DNA from: Vanilla planifolia
Lineage: Eukaryota; Streptophyta; Magnoliopsida; Asparagales; Orchidaceae
Assembly: GCA_023846275.1 (NCBI GenBank)
Contig: CM043877.1
Location: 15,607,107 to 15,671,106 of the forward strand
Direction of reading: 5' to 3'
Length of the DNA: 64,000 nt
The position numbers and the translations under genes were made by a program. Every line of letters starts with the position of its first letter. Position 1 is the first letter of the stretch. Positions 14,481 through 28,037 of this stretch are shown here, piece by piece. The notes under the pieces were generated by a model. The model worked only from the letters and a program-made list of their open reading frames with translations, was not told where the DNA came from and made no database searches.

Positions 14481-14705
14481 AAGCTTATTTAAAAAACAAA
14501 TTAATCACATTTGAAAACTGTGTAAATTTTAAATTATGAAAAATACTCTTAGAAAATATAAAACCATCATTAGTTTTCTATAAAAAATATTAAAATATAT
14601 TTTGATATCACATAATAAATTAATTTAATAAAAATTTCGTAATAAGAAATAGTTTTCTGTCCCTCTTTTTTTGTCCCTTCCTTCAAGTCGCTGTTTGGCG
14701 TCTCT

Positions 14706-14716
14706 TTTTTATATAT
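14706..14716 (+). promoter_or_regulatory. Candidate TATA box of the U-box gene
   Basis: TTTTTATATATG lies in a pyrimidine-rich stretch about 120 bp before the start codon. If it is used, transcription would begin near 14735-14745, placing two short upstream ORFs in the leader. Confidence 0.4.
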
Positions 14717-14756
14717 GACTATCTTTTTTGTTTCTCCTTCTGACTTGGTGGCGGTG

Positions 14757-14836
14757 ATGAGGCCGGCGAGGGAAAGGGCCATCATTTTTTTATAATGTGC
14801 TTCTTCGGCATGCTTTCCCAAGTTAGTACTCGATGA
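14757..14836 (+). promoter_or_regulatory. Two interlocking upstream ORFs in the U-box gene leader
   Basis: uORF1 runs from ATG at 14757 to TAA at 14793-14795 (12 codons, MRPARERAIIFL). uORF2 starts at 14795, sharing one base with that stop (TAATG), and encodes 13 codons (MCFFGMLSQVSTR). Its TGA at 14834-14836 overlaps the main ATG at 14833 (ATGATG context). Both would be in the mRNA only if transcription starts upstream of 14757, as the TATA-like site suggests. Such overlapping stop/start pairs allow reinitiation-type control, but whether these peptides are translated is unknown. Confidence 0.45.
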
Positions 14837-17241
14837 TGGCGTCCACCGCGGTGGCCTCGCGCACGGCCAACGCTCTGCTTTCCCTTGGGCGCGAGATCGT
14901 CGCCATGGGCTCCGACTTTGGCGCTGACGGTGTAACAGCGATGGAGTCTGTCCGCCTGGCGCGCAAGGTCTCTCTACTTATCCATCTCCTCGAGGAAATT
15001 AGAGATTTTGTGGTTGGGAATCGAGGAGAAGCTCCCGCAATCACGTCCGGCGTGGCTCTGTCACCCTGGTCGCGAATTTCTGAACTTGTGCATGCGCTGG
15101 AGGCAGCGAAGAGATTCCTGAAATTGCGAGGCGAGGGTGCCGTTGTGGTGAGTTTTTATCCATTTGTTTAAGATTTTGCAGCTTGTTTTGTTTCTCTGTG
15201 TGCTAATGCAGACCACTTGTTTGTTGAATTGCCTGTGCCACACTGGCTCTTCGGTGGGATAGTAGGGAGTTAAATTTTTTAGAGCGGTTCTTGTCGAATG
15301 GTTTTGGATATTTTGATAAAGTTCACTTTTTTCTGCCTTTGGGTTCCAATAAGACTGATGAAATGTCATCGGTTTTTGTAACTCATGTCATCACTTTAGG
15401 ACAGTATATGATGCATTCATTACCTGTGTGTTGCTTTTCTTCAAGGACTTCGCATGCAAGAACATGGCCATCCAGTACCAGTTTGTGACATGGCAGCTGG
15501 AGAAGGTCCTTGGGAGCATCTCGTATGGGTATTTCAGAATATCTGAAGAAGTACTTGAGGAGGTATAACTAAGAATTGCTTATCTGTATATCTTTTTTCT
15601 CATACTTGGAACACACAAATTATGAACTGCTGCTTTTTTGCTTTCATGGCCTTTTCTCTAGGTTGAGTTGGTGCGTGCACAGCTGAGGAGAGAAACCGAG
15701 AAGTCTGGTTCTGAACATCTCAGCATATTTCAGGAGCTATACCGTTTGTTCACCTTTGTGCACGTGAAATCACTTAAGCGGCTGCCTCCATTTAGGCTGG
15801 AAGAAGGACAATATGACCATGTTGGCAATATTGATCAGGAGCTTGTGGACATAGTTGCTCTTGTTGCAGAAGTTATGGGCAAATCTAGTTCTAAAGCTGG
15901 GAGAATGGCAGCAACTCTGAATAAAAGAGTTAAACAAAATGGCAACAATGATGCTTCCCAAAATGCAAAACCGGACCTTTTAAGAAGTGCAACAGAAAAT
16001 AAATCTGATACTCTTGTGATTCCTGAGGATTTCCGTTGCCCAATTTCACTTGAACTGATGACAGACCCTGTCATTGTTTCAACAGGCCAGGTATTTATCT
16101 TGCTATCACCAGAATGCCCATGTTAATCTTTTTGTTAGAGAAGTAAGACTTTAACTCTTCATCTTTGTTTTTACAGACTTATGAGCGCTCCTTTATCCAG
16201 AGATGGATTAATAGTGGTAGTAGAACATGCCCCAAGACTCAGCAGAAGCTCCAAAACCTTACTCTGACACCAAACTATATTCTAAAAAGCCTAATCATGC
16301 AGTGGTGTGAGGCAAACAAGATTAAGCTGCCAACCAGAGGAAGAACAAAAACCGAATTTGTGGTTGATGAGGAAGCTGCAAACGGATCCCTAATTGATGA
16401 ATTAGTTTCACGACTTTTCAGCATGTCACCTGAGATGAGGCGGTCCTCTGCAGCTGAAATCCGATTGCTGGCCAAAAAGAGCATGGCAAACAGAAAATTA
16501 ATTGCAGAAGCTGGAGCTATCCCAGCTCTTGTTAGTCTACTACGAGCCAGTGACCAAAAGACACAAGTGCATGCTGTAACATCCCTCCTCAACTTGTCTA
16601 TATATGTTCCTAACAAGAAAGCAATCATTGTTGAAGGAGCTGCTCCAGCAATCATCCAAGTGCTCAGAGATGGAACCATGGAAGCTAGAGAGAATGCTGC
16701 AGCTTGTGTTTTTAGTTTGTCACTGAAGGATGGCAACAAGGTATCCATTGGTGGAGTTCCAGGAGCCATGGAGGCATTGGTACATTTGCTGGGGAATGGG
16801 AGCCCAAGGGGAAAGCAGGATGCTGCAGCTGCTCTGTTCAATTTGTGCAAATATCATGGGAACAAACCACTTGCCGTAAGAGCTGGGATAGTTGGGTCTT
16901 TAGTTCAGATGCTAAAGGATTCATCTATGTACCAGATGGAAGATGAGGCATTGAGCATTCTGCATCTGTTGGTTAGCCATCCCGTGGGGAAGGATGCTGT
17001 GTCAAAGGAAAATGCGATCCCATTTCTGATACAATATCTAAGAACTGGGCAGGAACGCATGAAGGAGAATGCAGCAGGAATATTACTCAGTCTCTGCAAA
17101 AAGGATAGGGAGAACCTTGCTTGTGTGGGGAAGCTTGGTGCTCTTGTTCCTTTGACAGAGATTTCAGAGAGAGGCACAGAAAGGGCAAAGCTTAAGGCCA
17201 CCTCTCTGCTGCTTCACCTGCAAAAGATGCAGAATTGCTGA
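14833..17241 (+). CDS. U-box/ARM-repeat E3 ubiquitin ligase (PUB10-14/SPL11 type)
   Basis: Four exons: 14833-15147, 15446-15562, 15662-16090 and 16177-17241. All junctions are GT-AG and in phase 0, giving 641 aa. The product transfers ubiquitin from an E2 to substrates; related plant proteins act in immunity, cell death, flowering and hormone signalling. Residues 1-263 match the U-box N-terminal domain of this class. The U-box covers about 264-337, opening IPEDFRCPISLELMTDPVI and continuing in exon 4 with TYERSFIQRW and a CPKTQQ core; an intron splits it after TGQ, as in relatives. Armadillo repeats fill about 359-635, with NRKLIAEAGAIPALVSLL and several N-A-A-A-x-L-x-N-L type helices legible. 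The start is the first of two adjacent ATGs at 14833/14836 at the head of a GC-rich exon; either could serve. The length fits the family (about 610-660 aa). The domain class is very secure; which PUB is the orthologue is not. Confidence 0.95.
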
Positions 17242-20118
17242 CCATACATTTTTATGTCCATAATAGAATCAGTGGATAAAAAGTCCTTATTATAGGTTTA
17301 CATATTCATTAAATTCTTTGAGAAGTGTTTTGAGGCTTCCATCAATCAGACAGTATCTTCAATTTTGTCTTTAATTTCCTATGAAGACATTAAAAAAATG
17401 AGTTTTGTTCATCTGGTTTGTAAGTGAATTTTATTCATAGATCATTTACTTCAGTTTTTTCAAAAAGTCTCTTTTTTTTTTCATATTTTAGAGTGCCAAA
17501 AAAATTATAAAATCATTTTTTTGTTTATTATTGATGAGAAAACTTTTTAAACGTTTTTGTTCTTATAGCATGCAAAAATATTTTCTAATCAATGCTTGAA
17601 TTTTCTTTGTTTTTGAGAAATTACATCATACAATGGAGCAATGTTGGTGAGCATCGATTCAACCATCTTTGATTGATTTTTAATTAGTTGCTCATCTTGT
17701 CATTATCTTGACAAATTTATAAGACACCATGTGACTATCTATAAACACTATCAAGACCAACTTGCAACATGGATCAAATTCAATTAAATCTAGAATTTAT
17801 TTTGGTTCAACTAGATGTTATGATGTATGTTAACTAACTTTGAGGGAGTAATTCAAGCTAACTTTGGCATATCAAGACATGCACGTAGAAATTGGGGATG
17901 ACTTTAATTCCATACTCTTTCCTATAGACCAATTGTTGCTCATAATAATCAATCATAAGATGTGATATGAGATATCATACCAAATGTTGTCGAGTCAAAA
18001 ATATAATTAAGACATTGATCATACAATACAAAATGAGAATCATATTAGTACAATTATTTGATGAACCTATTTATTATAGATCATCTATCCAATTCTTAAT
18101 ACAACTCAATAACCGCTATAGATCATATTAATAAGACCAACATATCATATTAGTATGCTGTAAGAAATGCAGTGGTTTGACTTTTGTAAAGCTATGATGA
18201 TTGTGCAATACAAAAGGGCATATCATATTATACAATAAGATAAGTGAAAATTAAAAATAGAACAATTTGATAATGACAATAAATGATTTATAGAGTTTTT
18301 AGAAAATCCTTTCATTTTTTTTATAGAAATTAAATTATGATTGAAAAATAATTAATTCTCATTTTTATAGAAAAATGAGAATTAATAAAGAGAAAGAAAA
18401 AATAATAAAAGAGACTTCATAAAACTGTCAAGTAAGCAAACCAATTAATTATAACGTGAGTTGTTAAATATCTATTGCTATTATTATGAAATATCTTATT
18501 ATGTGATAGTTTGCGTAGCATATCATTTCTTGCACAACTTTATGAGTTGTATGAAGCATATGATAAGATATAAGAAAATAAAATGATAAAAAAAGAAAAT
18601 AAAGAGACTAATATAGCTTGAGAAAAAGCATGTCTCTATTAGAGAACAACCAGATAGATGAGATATATGTGATATACATCATTTCTAGTGTTATGGTGCC
18701 CAAAGATAGAGTCATGATATATAGAGACATTAACTTTGAGATGATAAGATATTTCACCAATGGGTGTCATGGGTACTCAGATGTAGAGCTCTAACTTTTC
18801 AAGCATCTCGTTCCCCATCAGCATAGGACATTGGTATTAGGGGATGAAACTTAGTGATGACGAAATATTTTTATGCATTGGTGTTGTGGTGCTCAAAGAT
18901 GAGATCATGACATTTCAAAGTGATGAATCTTATAATGATGAGATATGATATAAAATCTTGAAGTGTTAGGATAAGAATCATGTAAAAATCTTAGTTTAAA
19001 GAGAGAAAGAATATATGAGAAGAAAATGAATAAAAAGAAAAAAATAAAACTAAATGTAAAAAGAGATGAATTTAAAATGGAATAAAAGTAAAAGAAAGTA
19101 TTACATGTTTATAATGATCTAGATATATATGTATATGATCATATATGTATTATTATAATATTTTTATTATACATTATCATGTATTTATTTATTTATTATT
19201 CTACTATATTTCTTAGCTATTTTGTTTGCACTTTCTATTACTTGACTACATTTAGCTAGAGGCTTTATTGCTTAGCATATTATGTTAATTTTCTACTTAC
19301 ATTATAGGGAAGAATACTAATATTTATAGAGCTCAAGATCTTTGGAAGATAATTTAGGACTCAAAGACTGAGAACTAACATATTTAATGAGTGTGAGAGA
19401 TATTGTGTATGGGTGAATACATTTATATTCTATTTTAGATTTTTGTATTAATATTGATTTTAGACTTACATGTAATATGACAGCTATTTTACTATATGTT
19501 GTTATTTTTGTTCAGTTTTCAAGATTTTTGTGAATTTTTACATCATGTACGCTCGTTTTAATAACCTATGTTCTCATTTTCATACTACGAGCTCTAATTA
19601 ACTTGATGGACTTATTTTTTGGATGTTGTTTTGTTAAGTTATCCTTGTATTTGATAAGTCAAGTTTTAAATATTTAATATTTATTCTAATTGGCTTATTT
19701 AATGTGAAATATATTTACTTATAAAGAACAAGCCATACACTTTTGAAGATGATGAATTAATGATCTTTAAAGTACCTTGAAGTGTTCAATAAGCTTCAAA
19801 GATTGAAGACATGTACACCAAATTTAAAATTTTTTTTCTTTTTATTATGAAATATAATATTAACTTGTTGATTATAAGACACATCTTGATTCATCTTACT
19901 TTCAAATCCTAATTTAAGTATCCAATTTGTTCATCATCTCTTTGAGAAACTTATAAGATTTCATTGTTTACTTAATCATTTTTCTGATTAAAATTCATCT
20001 AATACATCTTTGTCAATATTATGTCAATTGTTAAACTTTTGGCAAACTAAAAAGTTAATTATGTTAAAATTTCTTAATTTAAAAAAAGAAGAAAAAATTT
20101 TAAGCCAAACCTCAAGTT
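17242..20118. other. Intergenic repeat-derived sequence
   Basis: No gene is visible. 17940-18560 is rich in ATCATA/TATGAT near-palindromes. 18680-18920 holds three imperfect copies of a segment of about 40 bp (starting near 18686, 18751 and 18867) with the shared core 'ttggtgt(t/c)[at]tgg(t/g)gctcaaagatgag'-like. Together with the following 19190-19560 text this recalls the interior and 3' part of plant Ty3/gypsy LTRs, but I found no element boundaries. Confidence 0.4.
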
Positions 20119-22089
20119 GGTCTAAGTACGAAACACTCGAGTTGACAAGGCTCGAGTAGGCCTAGATGCTTAGAGTCAGAAACAAGCTAAAACCAAGTCA
20201 GCTTAAGCCCAAAAATTGTCAAGGTGTATTCTTGAACCTGGTTAGGGTAAGGTAAAGGATTGAGTCGAGCTGAAATCAAGTTAAGTATGCAAATAGATTG
20301 GGTTAGACACATAACTATGGATTAACTTGTAAGCTTGCAAGTGGCCCAGGTGATGAAATCTTAAGCACATAAGAAGGGAGCTAGCCCCAATTTGGCTCTC
20401 ATTATATTCCTGCGTAAGGTATTATAAAATGTAAACCTTTTTTAATTCTTGTAATGTGGGACTAAAGTCCACTATCTCAATGACTAAAGCATGTATGAAT
20501 TGTTGATATCCGATTGTTGATCGGACGACTACAATCTCTACCATATAAAAGCTATGCTTCAAAACTTCGATCGGACGACCAAGATCATGTTCGGCTTATT
20601 CAGATAGTCATTATTATTTTTGTCTTTCAAACTTATATCATTAAATTGGATGGCTCACATCTCTCTATGTTTGAATCCTGTAACCAAGATCTAATCTGCC
20701 TTTACTTTTGATGAATCGAATGATACAAATCTCATTCGACATGATTGGATAGCCCAGATCTAATTCGTTTTGATCAAACTATCCATAGCTAATTTGCTTT
20801 TACAGTTTTTGATCTAACGGTCCAAAACTTCTCTAATCAAATCCAATGATTATTTTCTATCCTTCCTAATGGCTAATTCCATATCCATTATTTAAGTCAT
20901 TGCATTAGCCATTTTGGAAGAAATATTTTAAGCTATTTAGAAGCAACATTTCCATGTCTTTCTAATAATTATGATCAAAATTTTCTATATAAACCGAACC
21001 ATATTTCATAAAATAGCAAATAAGCACGAACAAGATTTGAAGATCTCAAAGAAGAGTTGTATTATATTTTATTGGTGCAAAAATCTTTCAATAGCAACTA
21101 TGGCTTAGTAATACTTGAAATTTTAAATTCTACCAACTAAGCCTAAATCTTGTAAGCTTTCATTTTTTTTGTTTTCTTTGATAATTTTGAGCTCTTTGTG
21201 TCTCTCTTTATTTATCAACAAGCATAAGAAACATTGTATGTTTTTAACAAAAAATTATCTATTCTTGTATTTTCTTTTTCTTTTAGGTTGGACAACTTGA
21301 TGTTTGCAAAAATCGTAGTTTGGTTTGATCTAGTAAAAAAATCAAGTTGAGGTTGAGCTCGCAATAGGCCTGGTTATAATTGGATCCATAAAAGTTAGGT
21401 CGGAGATGAATTGTAAGGAAAACCTTCAAATTGTAACTCTTTCAATAGTGAAGTTTTTCCTAAACTTGATTGGGGATGGAAGTAAATTCTAGTTTGAATC
21501 AAACTATTTAAAAAATTTTAATGTACCATTTTAATTTTAATTTTTAAATTCTTTTAATAAAAATTAATATATATGCATATATATAATTCAAAGTTTTCTA
21601 TAAATATAAAATTATTTTTATAAAGAATTTTTGAAAACTAAATATGATTATGCCTTAAATAAAAAAGAAGCATTATCATCCTCAAATGTTGCAACAATTA
21701 CATTACATATTATTTATTGATTAGAAGAATATTTAATGCATGTTAATTTTTGGACGATTTTCTTATCTTATTGAATCAATGAAATCTATAAGTACATTCA
21801 ATTAAAGATGAGATGTTAGAATTTTGAATAATATAGATGATACTTAATGAATTATTTATTAAAAGCATGTTATCAATTTGAAAGCTTTCTAGGTTTGTTG
21901 AATTAAATGTAGACATAATCTTGGATAAAAATAAATTGAAAGGGTAAATAAAGTTGGACACAATTAAGTATAAATAATAGTAAAGGAATCATTTTAAGGA
22001 GCAAAATAATGATATAAGAACATTTCGCTAATTAAGGATTACTTTATGGAGATAAAAAACATTCACAATATCAATTAAGGAAGGGGGAT
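20119..22089. other. Gene-free stretch with repeat-like character
   Basis: Less AT-rich than its surroundings up to about 21500. It holds 'ctcgag'-rich text (about 20120-20180), the degenerate motif array at 20519-20829, a TATA-like 'tatataaaccg' at about 20985 and a polypyrimidine patch at about 21155. This looks like part of an unidentified retroelement LTR or leader. The 65-codon ORF at 20514-20711 runs through the motif array and is not convincing as a gene. Confidence 0.4.
20519..20829 (+). repeat. Degenerate tandem array of a GATCGGACGACCNAGATCT-like motif
   Basis: About eight diverged copies of one motif of 18-20 bp occur in 310 bp, starting near 20519, 20569, 20643, 20672, 20712, 20743, 20772 and 20811. 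Copies 1 and 2 share GATCGGACGAC exactly; later copies keep the frame GAT-N-RAY-GRYC-N-AGATCT (for example GATTGGATAGCCCAGATCT). Spacing is irregular (28-75 bp). The function is unknown. Confidence 0.6.
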
Positions 22090-24150
22090 TGTAATGTCTT
22101 GAAAGTGAGGATAATTTATTTTGATAAATTTAAATCTATTGGATATTAAAAATTTTAAAAATAGTAATATCAAGATTTATTAATGGTTTTTAAAAAAGGG
22201 GGTTGTAAATTATGAAAATAATGATGTTATGAATGATTTATATTTTTGTGAATATTATAATTTTTTATAATTTTTGTAAACATATTTTATTTTATTTTAA
22301 ATGATTATACTATATAATGGGATGGACATAATCAGATCAATACATTGAATTAGGCACTATAACAATATTAAGAATATCATATAATTATGATGAGCCATCA
22401 AATAGTTTCATGATGAGTCAGTGTTCTATTAGGTAATATAAAGAATACATGTATTGTTTAGTAGATTAAATACATCTAATGAGTATAATTTCTTATTGGA
22501 TAACCAAGCCATAATGAGTCAGACAATATGATAAAAGTGAGAGAAGATATAATCATATAATATAAAAATAGAAGTCTTATAATTATAACCAAGTGTAAAG
22601 AAAAACTTTACAATGGAATGAGTAACAAATGAATACAGCTAAAATGAATTGATAATATGATTAAGATAATCATATAAGTATGATAATTTTAAGTGATAAT
22701 GGATATAAATCAAATTGTGGACATCATAGGATACGATATCATGAGAACACATAATATTAATAAACTAAAAATAACTCATACAAGTATGAGCAAAGATATC
22801 ATATAAGTATGATTAGTTTGATTAATTATAAATGAAGAGAAATATCATAGATAATATAATATGAATTAAAAGATTATACAATATGATGCTATAGAGCTAA
22901 AAAGTTATTAAAAACTAGAACAATGAATATTTAAGTAAAACAATGTGAAGGAGAATTCAATCGATAACAAATTATTGGAATGTGCAAAGGAAAGTAGGTG
23001 AAGAGTCATCTTTTGAACACAATATTTGAAGCAAGTTGGAGAGTTATGAGAAGATGAATGAGCATTAGATGCATATAAGGAGAGGGAGGTCAAGACTGAG
23101 GAAATGTTTAAGAAATATCTAGATAGTTTGAGGTTCATTCGAGAGCTTTGGAGAAAGGAGAAGAAAGAGAGGAGTTATCAAGAGTTGGTGTAGAATCCTT
23201 AAAGATTTGAGCATTGACCATGAGGACATCATGGGAGAAAATTGGTGTGAGCATTATAGTAGTACTGTAACACTAAGAAGAGAAGGAGAAAGTATGCAAT
23301 TGTAAAAATCAATCGATGATGTGACCACTACTTGGAAAAAAATAAGAAAAAAGTTGTGTATATGTATATATAGACATATATGCTTGATGTATTGTTATTT
23401 AAAAGTTAGAGATAACTTGAGTGAAGATATGAACTAACAAATTTAAGAATATTTGTATATATAATCTTTTATGTATGTGTATAAGTTTGATTATTGATGC
23501 TTACTAGAGGTATAAAGATTTTAAGAAATTATTTGAAATGAAAATATTAAGGATGTTTGTTTCCTTTGATATAAAGTGACATGTTCATATATTTGATTGA
23601 CACATGAATTGCATAAACATTTTATCATTGTGATAATTTATTTAGATGTTTATAAATTTTCATGATATTTGCAAGTTTGAAAGATGAAATAATAAATGAT
23701 TGTCTAAAGTGACAACCATCATTTTTTAATTAAAATTTTAGAACTGAGCTAAATGAGCCATTTATCGGGGTTGTTTACATTGAAATGATGTGTTCATAAA
23801 TATTTCCAATCTATTATGGAAAGGTCTTGTTATAAACTAGATCTTTAAAGAGATGAAAAATTGAAAGAAATAAGATAATTCATAAAGAAGATAAAAATAT
23901 AAAAAGCTTAAAGACATTCATGGAAAATTAGATTTTTTATAATATTATTTCACATGCTTTTTATATTATATCATTTGTAATTGTCCTCATCATGTGGTGA
24001 GAAAAAATTATATAATTTGCATATATGAATTATCACTGAACCAGTGACAATTGACTCAGTTTAACACTTTCAAGTTAAAAATGAAACTTAACATGAGCCT
24101 ATTCAGGAGCAATGAAAGATAGCGCTTTGTTGTAAATTATAAGAATATAA
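22090..24150 (+). mobile_element. Probable decayed LTR, start only
   Basis: A purine tract (GGAAGGGGGAT) is followed directly by TGTAATGTCTT at 22090, the arrangement expected at a polypurine tract/3' LTR boundary. I could not find a matching second LTR or recognisable coding remains beside it, and the right end is unset. The content is AT-rich with ATCATA-type motifs (22300-22880). The 76-codon minus ORF at 22908-23138 has no recognisable features. Confidence 0.3.
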
Positions 24151-27100
24151 TATCTACTAGAGAAGGGGGTGAATTATATAAATTTAAATATTCAAGTCAA
24201 CTTAAATAATTCTATTGTCTTACAATAAAAGACTTTATTATTCTTAATCTTATTGGCTATTATAATATCTTTTTTTATAAAATATTATTAGACTTGCAAA
24301 AACTTATTATGTTATAATGCAAGTAAAGTACATAATGAGTTAAGTGATTTAATATGAACTTAAATTTATATCCATTCCTAACCAAATGGTTATGCAATCT
24401 ATTGAAAATATTGACTTGATAAAAAGTCTACAATACATCAGCTTAATAAAAACATAAAACTGGCTTGATAAAAGCTAACCCATCAACTTAATAAAAGCTA
24501 ACACATTAGTTTAATAAAAGCTCACAACTAACTTAATAAAAATTAATACAAAAAAGTAGTTAAAATCTCAATAATAGGATGATCAAAATAAGTAAAAACT
24601 TAATATAATAATTCTTATAACCAATGAATAATTAAGCAAGAAACACTATTTGAATTAATATAAAATATACAATAAAGCTTAATACTTATATAAAAGAAAA
24701 TGTCATAAATGTAACTTAAAATAACAATGGGTAACTTATCTCAAGGATAAAAATGAAAGCTAAGATAAGTACTTCAAGTTGACTATCATGACCTTGTTCT
24801 TTGCTATTCTTAAAAATGATGAATCCAATTAAGCTTTTTTATAATAATTTTTTTAATCAATTTGTTTATTTTATCATTTTTGAATACTTTTATATACTAT
24901 TAAGAATATTTTCAAATAATTCCAAAATTGTCTCAAACAACTATGTAAGAAACTAGTCCAATCAGCCATTACTCACCTCCTAAATTTATCTTGTTATATG
25001 ATCCAATGGATCATACAAATATGATACACCATTGAAAGCAATGTTCAATCAAATCACCAATGCCCAATTAATTCATTTTTAGTATGCAAAATGGATTGTA
25101 CAACTACATGCTAACATCATATGGTACGATTAGAATAAAACTACAAAAATCTAAATTCTAAGCTTTTAAAAAAATGTTGTGCAATGCATAGTCACTTATT
25201 ATGATAGGTCCTACAACAAAGGAATGTATATTAATCATACGGTATCATATTAATATGATAAATGTATCATATTAATATAATATAAAATGCTTATGACTAA
25301 ATCCCAAAACTAAGTTATCAGGTGAAATTATATCAAATGTGTATGAAATTGATATTGTACCATATGATTGAAATTAATACACTCACATCACAAATCCTAA
25401 ACTTTAAAAATTAAACAAATAAATAAATTGTGCAATTATGATGAATATCATCATTTCGTATAATGAAAATCAACTCATCACATAATAATGTGCTCGTTTA
25501 ATATGAATACCATACTTGCACAATAATACAACAAAATCTAATTTCTATCATTGCTCGATCTATTCCATTGTCCAATTCTCCTAATAAACATATCATACTA
25601 TTACAAAGGATAATATTGTACTATATGAAAATAAAAAAGACCAAACTCTAAATGAGACATACTGGGCAAATGATTGGTGTACTATATGATATAGTCGTTG
25701 TTCTATTACAACATGTGTAAAAAACCATACTGAAGTTGTCCTTCAACTGGTGCTTTGTTTGATCTACTTAAGTTGTCCCTAATCCCTGATTTAATTATTA
25801 ACTAATCATATTGTATAATATTTTCATCATACAAGGATAATTAGTTTAGTGATGAAGTCTTTTATGCTCAAATTTGTCTTAATCAAGGCAAAGATATCAC
25901 ACTTATAGAGAGTTAAAGACCTGCACTCTCGATCTTGGTGTCATTATGCCATCCACTAAGAAAGGTCGTGTAGGTTTGAATGATAGTTCCAAAAAAACAT
26001 ACTTCTGCATCAAAGAAACATGTTCATAGAAATATTTACCTTAGTCGAAGATAGTCTAAAGATAGTCCAAAGATATAAGCTACTTAGACCAATATAGACA
26101 TCACTCAATTTAATCTCCTTCAAATTTAACTTGATTTAATCTTAACACATAATAAAACTCACTTTGAATATAATATTTTAAAGTAAATAATATATATAAA
26201 ATAAGATAAAATACATATCTTAAGAAAATATTAAGTGTCTTAAATAAATTATTATAGATTTTGATATTCTAATTGCTAAAATAAAAAATATAATAAATAT
26301 TTTATTCTTATATTACTCATTATTGTGTTTCTCTTGGTATTAGTTGTTCTTAACACTCAAACATTTTTATTAAGCTCATTGAATCACAAGATCAAGCTCT
26401 TTACATGATTAATCTAATTACTCTTAAGAAGCATGAGTTGAAATCACATTTAAGAAAAGAATTAGTAAATATAACATGATAGTTTTATTATCATCAAATA
26501 AGTGATATAATAATCAAAGGATATTATAATACCATAGTGGCTTAATATAGAGGATATTTTTTTTTTGTATCAATTGTATGTTTACCTTATATACTCTGAT
26601 AACATGGACTTGTTAATTATTAGAAGGATCGTAATAACTTAGTATTCAAAACAATGTTAAGTATTTTAAAGATTTGTTTTCATTGATTGTCCAAGGAAAT
26701 ATGTTAATATTTGTTTCTTTTAAAAGCTTTGAAAAGCAGTTAATACAATATGGTTTTTTTAAATGAATTTCAAGTCAGGGTTATACATTATGTTTGTTAT
26801 ATTTGCGATGGTTTCGAAACAAAGTTTAAATGAAAAAAAATATGTTTTTCAAAGCAAAAGATAATTTAAAAAAAATAAAATAATCTCGCATTGAATTCGA
26901 GAAAGTCTTAATAAGGGGAACACCATAAAAAGATCTACCAGATGAGGACAAAAGCTAATTGGATCAAGATAAAATTTCATCAAGAAGACTAAAAAGTTGC
27001 AATTTTCATGAACAATTAGATTCATTTATACCTCTTTTGGCTTAATTGTTTTAATCTAACAACCTAGTCTCTTAACATACTTAATATTTCTAAAAATTCA

Positions 27101-28037
27101 AACTTATGAAATTTCATTCACATAGTTGAAGTATTTTAGCAATATATATATCATCTATATCAAGTTTAGTGATTTTTTGTTTGTTAAAAATAAGTTATAA
27201 ATCTTTAATTCACCTCATTACCCAATGTAGCACATATTAGAGAGAAATCATGATATAATGAGGAGACAACTAACTAAACTTTCAAATTTTGTATTTTTTG
27301 CAATTTTCTCTCATTTTATGATTTAAGTTTCACATCATGGTATTACATCTTAGATAGTTCTGAAAAGCTTAGAAATCATATCCAAAACATTTGTAATTAG
27401 GTAAGTCTTAATAGATGAAATATGTGTTTTTTGTATGAGCTTTTAGCATTTGTGTGATAAACAAATGTTTTTTCTTATTTTGTTGACTTTTCAAGAGAAG
27501 AGATGATACCAAGTGATGAGATATTTTTCTAATATACTCAATAATAATATTTAATAACTTATACTTTTCTTATTGTACGCTTCTCTTCATTTTTCACATA
27601 CCTCATGGTATTTTACACACTTTTTTAATATAATTTGTCTTGCACTAAAAATCTCGACAATTATTGTAATGTTTGAAACATTTAGTAAAAAGATGATGAT
27701 GATGATGTGAGTGAGCATTGTGGAGATTAACACTGATAAAAATGATACAAAGAAAGAACACAAACATGAAAGATGAGATATGTCTTCAAAATAGATATAA
27801 AAATTATTAATAAAATAGATGCATCTTTGGATGTGATGAATTTAGAAGAGTTTAACTTGAGATATAAAGCCTTATAAGGTTTCGATTGATGGTAAGGGCA
27901 CTTGAAAGTAGTATGAGAGAAAAGGAAAATGCTTAGCTATAAAGAGCAGCTTCAAGAATGCAACAATGACGGTGAGCTATGACGCAAATTTATGAGATGG
28001 TGTGAGTAGTTGATCGAAGCACGATCAGGCCACGGGG
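24151..28037. other. Gene-free AT-rich intergenic sequence
   Basis: I recognise no gene. 'Agagaagggggtgaatta' at about 24158 recalls a phrase common in plant LTR retroelements, but nothing more of such an element is legible. 25000-25720 is dense in ATCATA/TATGATA motifs, including a perfect 18-bp palindrome at 25243-25260. 26000-27950 shows only short frames. Confidence 0.45.

Noticed and set aside
16275-16850. Minus-strand ORF of 191 codons across the ARM-repeat exon
   Set aside because: It is the antisense of the constrained U-box/ARM coding exon. The sense strand carries a clear domain, and the antisense reading has no family signature.
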